A stretch of 64,000 bases of DNA from assembly GCA_009823505.1 (NCBI GenBank), contig VZQC01005680.1:6612616-6676615 (forward strand). The letters run 5' to 3'. Numbering within the stretch: position 1 is the first letter of the stretch; every line of letters starts with the position of its first letter. The notes under the pieces were generated by a model that did not search any database, was not told the origin of the DNA, and saw only the letters and a program-made list of their open reading frames with translations. Origin of the DNA: Rhizomys pruinosus. Its lineage: Eukaryota > Chordata > Mammalia > Rodentia > Spalacidae. The translations under genes and the position numbers were made by a program. Of the stretch, positions 55,967 through 64,000 are shown piece after piece.

Positions 55967-57172
55967 TCATTGGAATGCCCAAGGCCCAAATGAAAGCAAT
56001 AGGAGTAGTCCCACAAGGGGTCCCAGGATACTAGGTAATAGGGTAGATAACCAAGGGGAGGTGGAAAACCAATTTTTATACCAGGATTCCTGTTGTTCAT
56101 GTTCTCTTTTTCTTTTTTCTAAGCTTTCCCTAACTTTTTGTAATCTATTTTCTACTAATCCCGTTTTATCTGCATAAAAGCAACACTCTTCTTTTAAGGC
56201 GACACACAGGCCTCCCTGCTGTAAAAACAGTAGGTCGAGGCCTCTTCTATTTTGAAGTACTACCTCAGAAAGAGAAGTAAGAGAATCCTTTAGGTTTTCT
56301 AATCCTGTTCTGAGCTCCTCTATGTCTTTATCAATTACTTGACTAAGTTGATGGTAATTTTGTTGGGATGTAATCATGGAGGCTATTCCTGTGCCGGCCC
56401 CTGCTGCCCCAAGACCCAAAATGACAGCCGAAGTAATTGTAAAGATGGGCTCCCGCTTAATTCTGTCGGGGCTGGCACGATGTCCTCTTTCCCAGAAATT
56501 TAAAAAGGAATCAGAGTCATAAACTTGCAGGCGCGGGAATAACTGGACCAGGACACAATAGTCTGACTTGTTTAGAAACTCAGAGGTTACAATGAATGTG
56601 GTCAGACCTGTGGAGCAGGCAAGCTGCGTGTCATTGGGGGCAAGAATGTAGGAGAAGGTTGTATTAACAATTATGGTCCTGCTACAAATGCTGTCCAAGG
56701 GTAAGGGAAAAAGCATTTTTGGTCCCCGTAAACAAGTACCAATTCCAGATAGGTCAGTGACAGTCAATTGTACTGAAGACCAGGACAAGAATTTTGTATC
56801 ATTAGTATGGATAACATTAGCCAGGATTGCTATTCCTTCATAAAAGGGGGGCTCAGTAGAATAGCATAGCCAGCAGCTATATTTACTATCATTTTTAAGT
56901 GTAGTAAGGACAGAGGCGGAGGCATTGAGTATGGAAAAGATTAACTCAGAAGAGGAAAGAGGGCCACTAGGTAATGTAGGTCGAAGGGGCACAGAAGAAA
57001 TGGTAGGTGTCAAGGTGATTGAGGATGTTGTCTTAATTGGTTTGGATGGTGTCTTGACTGTTTTGGATGGTATGTGAAGTGCAATGTTAGGCCCTATTGA
57101 CGCTGTATGTGTGTTGGGGACTGTTTTTTGTAACTTTATTTTAAATGTGAGTCCCATATCATCTCCCTCCAT
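55967..57172 (-). pseudogene. env: ERV env: surface C-terminal part and transmembrane subunit
   Basis: 401-codon open stretch. It has a surface-subunit part with C-W-L-C at 100-103 and a furin-type site R-I-K-R at 237-240. A hydrophobic Gly/Ala-rich fusion peptide follows at about 241-266, then an L-Q-N-R-R-G-L-D-L-L segment (306-315) of the immunosuppressive-domain type. C-X6-C-C covers 323-331 and a membrane span about 377-396. CXXC plus CX6CC is the gamma-type, covalently linked Env, shared by gammaretroviruses and D-type betaretroviruses. A TGA at 55967-55969 ends the frame just after the membrane span; the same frame then stays open for 49 codons to a TAA at 55817-55819, so the cytoplasmic tail seems cut. 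Upstream, an in-frame stop separates it from 57254-57820. Confidence 0.9.
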
Positions 57173-57253
57173 GTATAGTCTTAGTCCCCATTGGTATCCT
57201 CGTCCTTCCCAATTTTTTGTTTCCCCACATCCGTAAAGGATATGGTGAGGGAA

Positions 57254-57820
57254 TTACACCATTTTTTTACAGGAGTCATTGGCACTCCGGTAAACCGGCT
57301 CTAGTGCCAGGGGATAAGGGTAAGTTCTTTTGACTGTGATATAATCAGTTTTAGAGGAGGGTTTCCAGTAAGTGTCTCCTGTAGTTTCACAGGCCCAGGC
57401 AGCATAATAATAATCTGCCTCATATCCACATTTGTAATTTAACTCTCGGGGCCAATGTGCTGTTCCTGGACAGACATATAAGGATGCAGACTGTAAGACA
57501 GTACGTGTGAGTGCGTTATGACAGCTGGGGTACTCACCCTGATATGTTTTATCATTAATTGGTGTTTTTTGAGGGAGGAACATGTCAGGCATTCCCCATT
57601 GACTATCTGCTCCCATGGCCAAAGTGCAGAGGTCAACAAAGAGGGGTCCCCAAGTAGGGCTACTTCCCGTGGTGGAGGAGGAACTGGCTACATCTCCGGC
57701 CTGATTTTCAATGATCCATGTATAGTTCCAAATCATGTATGTCTGTGTTTTGGTGGCCCCATTTCTGATAGTTCCAAGGAGACAGATGAGAGGAAGAATC
57801 ATTTCTGTAAGGAAGCACAA
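57254..57820 (-). pseudogene. env: ERV env: N-terminal surface part
   Basis: 188 codons beginning with a hydrophobic leader (I-L-P-L-I-C-L-L-G, a likely signal peptide), with N-glycosylation motifs N-Y-T and N-D-S and several Cys. It ends in a TAA at 57254-57256 in the same reading frame as the 401-codon stretch, 28 codons before that stretch's first Met. An A7 run lies just before the stop, so a single substitution or a pair of compensating indels could explain the break. It starts 9 bases after the end of the integrase frame. Confidence 0.85.
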
Positions 57821-57829
57821 ATACTGTTC

Positions 57830-58584
57830 TCAGGTGCCACCCTGGGTTGGGTTAATGGGCTTTATTAAGCATTCGGGGAGCCATCTTGCTCCATTTTCTG
57901 AAGTATCAAAGACACATGCATGGCCTTTTCCCCATATGAGCACCGGGTCAGGGCCTTTCCATTTGTTTGTCATAGGATCTTTCCACAACACTTTTGTATA
58001 ATCGGTTTTGGTGGTCGGGTGCCATAAATGATCAGCAGCTGATTTTCCCTTTAAGTCTAAATTTAAAAAGTTAAGGACGAAGAGAGCATGGGACAGAAGG
58101 AGTTTACTATTTCCTTTAAGGGGATACAACTGTTCCTGGCTTGTCAGTTTGGCCAAGGCATGTTTAAGTGTCTGGTTTGTTCTCTCTATTATTCCTTGTC
58201 CCTGTGGGTTGTAGGGGATGCCTGTGATGTGTTTGATTTTTATCTGGGCACAGAATTGTTGAAATTTTTGGCTAGTATACCCAGGGCCATTATCTGTTTT
58301 TAAGCATTTAGGCTGACCCATAATGGTGAAGGTTGATAACATGTGGGCTATTACATTTTTTGTGGCTTCCCCTGACTGTGCCGTGGCATGTATGAATCCA
58401 CTAAAGGTGTCAATAGAGACATGAATGAATTTTAGTTTTCCAAAAGATGGGACATGGGTGACATCCATCTGCCATAGTTCTCCGGGTGTCAGCCCTCTAG
58501 GGTTGACTCCTGTGTGTGGTTCTGGCAGGAAAGTCAGGCAATTTTTACAATTTTTAACAATCTGGCGAGCTTGTTCCCTATTGA
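57830..58584 (-). pseudogene. pol: ERV integrase, N-terminally truncated
   Basis: Open on the minus strand from the sequence break at 58585 to a stop at 57830. Starts in the HHCC zinc domain (only the C-K-N-C pair remains). The catalytic core has the D,D(35)E triad: counted from the first Met at 58468, D2, D59 and E95 with exactly 35 residues between the last two. The C terminus, with W-K-G-P-D-P-V-L-I-W and R-W-L-P-E, is of betaretrovirus type. Protease, RT and gag are absent because the element stops at the N. Confidence 0.9.
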
Positions 58585-58585
58585 N
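58585..58585. other. ambiguous base (N) at ERV break
   Basis: The only N in the window. The integrase similarity ends here and unrelated T-rich sequence follows. Confidence 0.99.
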
Positions 58586-58589
58586 TCGT

Positions 58590-59045
58590 CTTTTTTAAGT
58601 TTTTTTTGATACAGAAGTTTACTGTTTCAAGTCTTTGAACTGGTCTTTTTTTTATTGTTGTTGTGCATATTGATATCTATATATATATATATAATAATAT
58701 ATTAGATATGCATATATCATGCCACACATATGCAAAATTATGGCAGCGAAATAAACTACAAGAGAATGCAAAACATTTTAGGGATTCACATTTTAACAGT
58801 AAGAGCTGTCGGGCCCACTAAAAAGAAAGGTTACTTAACATTCCTATGTAAATAGCAAGTCGGAGGTATGTTTAATGTACCTTTTTTGCATTTTATAATT
58901 TTAGTTTTTTTTTTCTAAATCTCAATTTAAACCCTAAGTACAATTTGCTCAGGCCTACTGATTTTTATTCGGCTTATCTTCCTTTTGGAATACTTTAGGC
59001 ACACCGTTATCCCAGACTAACCAAGGTTTTGCTGAAGGTGAATAG
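58590..59045. other. unassigned AT-rich sequence
   Basis: Contains (AT)n at 58675-58705. No recognised gene. Confidence 0.4.
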
Positions 59046-59049
59046 AAGG

Positions 59050-60135
59050 AAAGTTGGCAGCAACCTACAACATATAGGCGTAGGAAAAGACTTCCTAAAA
59101 TCAGACAGCAGCTGCACAGGAAAAAAGACGGACAATTGACCCAAGTGGGAACTTAACTCAAAAGTTTCTAAAGGGGGGGAAGTAAAGGAGTAGAGCAAAA
59201 GAAACAATCAGAGAAGTGAAGGAAACAACAGAGTGGGGAGGAAAACTTCACAGCTGATACATCAGACACAGCATTAACTTCCCAGGAAATATATAAACTA
59301 CTCAAAAAACAAAGAAGTATAAAACAAATGACTCATCAAAAGAATGAGTAAAGAGCGGAACAAAGAGATTCCACAAGTGAGGAAATAGAGATGGTTGAGA
59401 ACATCTTAAAAAAGGTTCAACATCGTTATAATTAAGGAAATGCAAATTAAAACAATTTTACGATTTTATCTAAAAACAATGAGAACAATGCTGAAGAGGT
59501 TGTGGTGAATGGGAACACTCAGCTACTGCTGATGGGAATGTAAACTTGTAACAGCCACTATGGAAAGCAGGTGGAGAACCCTTGGAAGACTTGGAATGAA
59601 CATGCCACACGACCCAGCCATACCATCCTGGGCAGGGTACCTCCAAGACTCACCCCACCACAGAGATACATGGCAACAGCCATGTTTATTAGCAGCTCTC
59701 TTCACAATAGCAAGGAGCTGGAACCAACAACCAAGTGCCCCTCACTGACGAATGGATAGAGAAAATGTGGTACAGCTACACAATTGGAGTTCTATGCAGC
59801 GGTAAGAAAGATAACATCATGAGTTTCACAGGTAAATGGGATGGAACTAGAAGAGATTAGGTTAGTGAAGTAACACAGTCCCCAAGAAAACAAACAACAA
59901 AATGGTATCCACTCATCTGTGGATACACCAAGTACCTACTTGTAAAGCAAACTTAAGCAACTCAATGTTATAGTCCTTGTGATCTGAAACAACTGTGCTC
60001 TATATTGTGAATCCCGAGACAGGTTCTAGAACTAACCTAGCGTAGTTTCAGACCTTGATTTTTGGTATAGGATGGTGGGCACATGTACGAGTTTAAGAAA
60101 CAAAATTAAAATGGAAAAATAAGAATAAAGAAATA
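59050..60135 (+). pseudogene. old LINE-1 ORF2 3' part and 3' UTR
   Basis: Plus-strand similarity to the C-terminal third of ORF2: the G-V-G-K-D-F-L-like segment at 59080, A-T-R-P-S-H-type text, then the ...M-F-I-S-S-S-L-like and N-K-Q-Q-N-G-like end near 59910. A short 3' UTR with A-rich end follows near 60135. Many breaks. Confidence 0.75.
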
Positions 60136-60189
60136 TGATATGGAAATAACAGTTTGTTTTCAGAAGATACAATTTTTAGTATAGGTGTG

Positions 60190-60362
60190 ATGTGTCAGGC
60201 TGGTGTAAATTAACTTTTCTGGGTGCTCATGACCATATTATAAAGCCCATACCAATTTTGCCAGACCTAAGAATAACTTGTTCTTTGCCTCAGAGGGTCA
60301 ACTAAGGTCTCAGGAACTATGCATGGGCATCTCTTAAATGTCCTGCAATTGTGGTTCACTAC
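60190..60362. repeat. diverged dispersed repeat (pair with 25335-25505)
   Basis: See the partner at 25335; matching landmarks occur in the same order and strand. Confidence 0.45.
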
Positions 60363-60369
60363 AAGTATT

Positions 60370-61130
60370 CAATTCTTAAAATGTAGAATTTATTTGTCAT
60401 AGTTAAACCTTTTATCTTGTACAATTACTACTAAAAAAGCAGACTTATTTTAAAATAGGGTTTAAAAAATAGCATCCTTGTTGACTATAATAGTATTTAA
60501 AGTACAAAACTCAGTGTTTCTGTGTATCATTCAGGGCGTTCTAGCATTTTCCTCAAAATTCTGTTGCTATCATCACAATTTTCAAACATTTTCATCCTCT
60601 TATCAAGAAGCTTCATAGGAATTATCAGTTATTTACCACCATTTCTGTTCATCTTTAGACCTGAGTAGTCACTAAACTATACCCTGTCTCTTTGAGTCTG
60701 GCTGCTATTAACACGTCACACAAATGGAAACATATAATATGTGTTCTGCTTCTACTGACCTTTTTCATTTAGTCTAACATTAACAAGGCTCCTCCATGAT
60801 TTGGCATACATAAAACCCACTACTATTGCTAGTTAAAATTACATAAATATGTAATATAGAAAGTCATGATCACTCTTAAAAATTAGAATTTTGGAGAAAT
60901 TTTAAGTTTACAGCAACATAAAAAGGAAAGTATAGATTTTGCACTGCCTATGTGTAGCATGGCACACACACACACAACACACACCAAAACCCTCTACAAC
61001 AGAAAGACTCCCCATTGCAGCTGTGAACACTGCAGCTGCTGAGTCTGCACTGACTCAACTCACGTTGGGGTCACATTATGAGGCTATTCATTCTGTTGGA
61101 CTGAGCAAATCTATAATGACAGATATCACC
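60370..61130. other. unassigned sequence
   Basis: No recognised gene; short CA run at 60965-60990. Confidence 0.35.
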
Positions 61131-61139
61131 ATCGCAGCA

Positions 61140-61285
61140 TCACCAGGTCTGACAGTGCAGGCCTGAAATCAGAGTTACTCGGGAAGCGGAGTCAGGAGGA
61201 GGTCTGTTTGTGCTACAGAGCAAATTCAAAGGTATCCTGGTTAACTTACCAAGACCCCATCACAAAATAAAAATATAAAAATAAG
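61140..61285 (+). repeat. old 7SL-derived SINE (B1-like)
   Basis: gcaggcctgaaatcagagttactcgg, ttcaaaggtatcctggttaac, aagaccccatcacaaaataaa: the order of a proto-B1/B1-like monomer, strongly diverged. Confidence 0.55.
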
Positions 61286-61311
61286 AGAATAAAATTAAAA
61301 TGTAAGAAGCC

Positions 61312-61465
61312 AAGCATGGTTGCAAACTCCGGGCACATTAGAACTGAGGACGAGTCAGGAGGATTGTGGCAGGTCTGAGATGATCCTGAGCCATGTAGTG
61401 AGCTCCAAGCTGCTACAGAGTGAGACGTTGCCTCAGGAAAGCGAACAGATAAACAAAAGTAAGGA
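61312..61465 (+). repeat. old B1-like SINE
   Basis: gccaagcatggttgcaaactcc, gtcaggaggattgtgg, ctacagagtgagacgttgcctcag; a second diverged 7SL-type unit next to the first. Confidence 0.5.
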
Positions 61466-62290
61466 TTTCTGTAACCATAGGATTTTTCTCTGGGAACTAA
61501 TGCAGGGGCCAAGGATCTCTGTTTCAGTGGCTGAACAGAGACTTCCTTTGCTGAATCCCTCAAATGATCTCTTCAAAGACCTGTAGGAATGAGAGGCGCC
61601 TCCGCTTCCGTTTTAGGTACTACCACAGCGTGCTTCTCTGCAGCCGGCCATTTCTGAAAACAGCCTTGCCTCCTCTTCCCATCCAGTGTGCATCTGAGCA
61701 CAGTGTTTGCTGAGGACGTGCAGCCTGTAGACGGCTCCGGGAATAACCGAAAGCTGAGTTACACTGAGATTTCTTCAAGAATGCTGGGGGTCCTCCCAAA
61801 TCTTAGTTCTCTCAATGCTGATGAAAATTTTGTGTTCTGTGCCCATAGCAGCTCTTCCTTGATAACTAAATATTCAAAATCCCCATCTCCTATCGATATG
61901 TATCTCCTGTGTACACCAAGCTGGTTCTGGTACAGCAGGTCCATTTAACATAAGCCACCTTTGAGTCCGTATTTTAACCAATAAGTCAAATAGAGTAGCT
62001 ACAACCTTTTAACTGTTTGACCCCAAATATTAAACCCAGAATATGTGCTTGATTCATATCAACAAATTTAGCCTAAGAAGATTGTATATGCCTTCTAACA
62101 TGATTTTAAACCATTAAGAGCCATTCCCACAGACATTCTCATTATTTCTATGTAAACTGGAAAAATTATTTCATGTTTTATGTAGTCTACTGGGACTTTT
62201 ATATTGTTATAGGTTCAGAAGTGAAGGAAAGCAGTAAGGGCAGGCCCCAAGGAGAATTAGCAGTGCCTTGCAAGACAGCTGTTGAAAAGG
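61466..62290. other. unassigned sequence with a GC-richer part
   Basis: 61585-61760 is more GC- and CpG-rich than its surroundings and not obviously repetitive. I cannot support an exon. Confidence 0.35.
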
Positions 62291-62299
62291 AGACTATTC

Positions 62300-62690
62300 T
62301 ATGCCATTCATGCAAAGGATCGCCTCTTGAGACAGACGAACCTCAACTGGAGAATTTTCTCCATCAGCTGGCCTGTGAGCATGTCTTTGGAGGTATCTCC
62401 TTGATTGCTGATTGATCTAGGATGACCCAGCCCACTGTGGGCAGATGGGTTCTGGGCCTGTATAAAAGGCAGATAGCTGAGTAAGTATGGGGCTAACTAA
62501 GCAGGCAGAACAGCATTCTTCCTTGGTCTCACTTCAGTTCCTGCAGTGGGGGCCTGCGCAGACTTCTCTCAGTGATGAAACATGGTGGCTTGGAAGTGGA
62601 ACCGTAAACCATCCTTTCTTCCCCTCCACTCATTGTTTTGGTCAGAGTAATTTATCACAGCAACAGAAAAGTGAACCATCTAGGCGTGTT
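62300..62690 (+). mobile_element. URR1-like DNA element, diverged
   Basis: Shares order with the pair at 4643-5455: cctcaactgg, cctgtgagcatgtc, acccagcccactgtggg, cagcattcttcc, cagtgatgaaa and a terminal 'atcacagcaacagaaa'. Confidence 0.6.
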
Positions 62691-62919
62691 CCTACTCCAG
62701 GTTTCCGGATTAGGATCCTGTCCCCTCACAATCAATAATGTTTCTTTAAAACATACTAGTGAAGTGGAAAATAATCAACATGGAACTAGACACAGAAGGT
62801 TAGATTTTATGCTTTGTTTTCAGAGATTTTTGTCCCAGATTTTAGAACAAGTAATATTTTTTTTAAGTGTTGGTATAGAAAGTTTCAACACTAATACAAT
62901 AGTTAAAAGGTTACTGTGA

Positions 62920-62990
62920 CCAGGCATGTCCATCAATGCCGTTAATCCGAGCACTGGGTGGTAGAGGGCAGGCAATTTAAAAAAATCAGC
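62920..62990 (+). repeat. B1-like SINE fragment
   Basis: ccaggcatgtccatcaatgccgttaatccgagcactggg resembles the B1 head; truncated and diverged. Confidence 0.5.
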
Positions 62991-62994
62991 TAAT

Positions 62995-63705
62995 CGATTA
63001 TACTTAGAAAATGAGTTCTACCAAAGAATCTGAACTGGCGAGAGGCACATTAAGAGATCAGCTACACAGTGTGTACAGCTGACTGAGTGGGTGCTAAATT
63101 TGCAGGACAGCCCACTGGAAAGCCAGACCCAGCTTTGGGTACAGGCAAAAGGCTGCTGATCCACAGGAAATTTCCTTCTGTAAGAACTCTTAGGAAAAAA
63201 TATCAACCCAAAGATAAGGGACAATCTAAGCCAAACCACAAGATGTTTTCAGAGAAAGTTACTCAGAGACAAGGCAGAATGCTGTCAGAATCAAAGGGAG
63301 TCATGCTAGGCGTGATGGCACATTTGTTTTCCCACCCCAGAATTTCAGAAATTGAAGAAATAGTGAAAATGGGGTCACTTGTGCAAGCTCTTCCAAAAGT
63401 AGCTAACACCGAGAGACGTCCCGAGCTGGCTCTTGTGCCTATTTACCAGCACTGGAAGTTACTCTGAGGCTCCATTCTCAGAGGACTGTTTCAAAGGACA
63501 GATTACTCCTGTACAGTTTGTTTTATTAGGTGCACCCTGATTTTGACTCTTGTGTCCTACTTTCAGGCTTAAAACCTGGCTCTATTACTCAATGTGCTTC
63601 TGCCATTAAAATTTGTCTCCTTTTTTCAGATACCAGTTTATCATCAAGGCAGGAAAGCTGAATGGCCAGATTCCTTCAAGATTAGAAATGGTTCAAGCAC
63701 AAGCT
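62995..63705. other. unassigned sequence
   Basis: A 126-codon open stretch at 63087-63467 on the plus strand shows no recognisable family. Confidence 0.35.
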
Positions 63706-63755
63706 GTGGTGTGTGTGGGGGGGGGGGTGATAGGCACTTAAAAAGCATTTTGCTA

Positions 63756-63893
63756 CTGGGAGGCAGAGGCAGGCGAATCTTTATGAGCTCAAGGCCCAGC
63801 CTGGTCTACAGATGAGTTCCCAGACAGCTGGGGCTACAGGGGACCCGGTCTCGAAAAAAAAAAAAGACAAAAAAAAAAAAAAAAAAAAAAGCT
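63756..63893 (+). repeat. B1 SINE, 5'-truncated
   Basis: ctgggaggcagaggcaggcgaatc, gcccagcctggtctacag, ggacccggtctcg and a long A-rich tail. Confidence 0.92.
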
Positions 63894-64000
63894 ATTGTTG
63901 CTTAGAAGGAAATAAGCAGCAGCTCCTCACTTGGGTTCAGAAGGTAACTGAGAACACAATGAAACTCTGGCACCTCTGCCTTCACTTTGCATCTCTCTCT

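Noticed and set aside
63087..63467. 126-codon frame as a small gene
   Set aside because: Low-complexity composition, no family match that I can recognise, no splice or promoter support.

Overview
This window looks like intergenic DNA of a muroid rodent, most likely a cricetid (vole, hamster or deer-mouse group). The evidence is the mix of B1 (7SL-derived) and B2 (tRNA-derived) SINEs, LINE-1 of rodent type, URR1-like elements and several rodent endogenous retroviruses (ERVs). The species cannot be fixed from the sequence. I see no exon of a host protein-coding gene; every long or recognisable reading frame belongs to a transposable element.

Layout. 1-4180: nested B2s and LINE-1 3' ends, one of them a 5'-inverted (twin-primed) insertion. 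4180-21690: a transposon nest. An old minus-strand LINE-1 has been invaded by a tandem URR1-like pair, a small Lys-primed betaretrovirus-like ERV (6625-9382), several B2s, and at 12753-20650 a young, apparently intact full-length LINE-1 with both reading frames open and a perfect 16-bp target-site duplication. 21816-30360: mostly unassigned sequence with scattered B2s, a LINE-1 3' end and a possible solo LTR. 30364-30745: an IAP-like 3' LTR. 32455-39616: a decayed class I (gammaretrovirus-like) ERV on the minus strand with recognisable gag, protease, RT, RNase H and integrase remnants, itself invaded by B2, B1 and LINE-1. 39617-41823: a LINE-1 long 3' UTR inserted in that ERV's LTR. 42000-52000: old repeats, LTR-like pieces, B1/B2s and microsatellites. 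52185-54640: decayed LINE-1s, one lacking ORF2 and carrying a different promoter monomer. 55149-58585: the 3' half of a betaretrovirus-like ERV (integrase, gamma-type env, 3' LTR), ending abruptly at an ambiguous base N. 58590-64000: an old LINE-1 3' end, old SINEs, a diverged URR1-like copy and unassigned sequence.

How the parts work together. The young LINE-1 encodes the ORF1 RNA-binding chaperone and the ORF2 endonuclease/reverse transcriptase. That machinery explains the many poly(A)-tailed, target-duplicated B1, B2 and truncated LINE-1 insertions. Comparing LINE-1 copies here shows turnover at three places: the 5' promoter monomer (120-bp GC-rich versus 170-bp AT-richer), the ORF1 coiled coil (four 22-residue units versus one), and the 3' UTR (about 0.3 kb versus about 2.3 kb, the long form with two alternative ends). 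These comparisons are the strongest candidates for something undescribed. The two related ERVs (6625-9382 and 55149-58585) share LTRs; one has lost most of its coding region and the other carries a betaretroviral integrase with a gamma-type envelope. All coordinates of decayed repeats are by-eye estimates and may be off by tens of bases.
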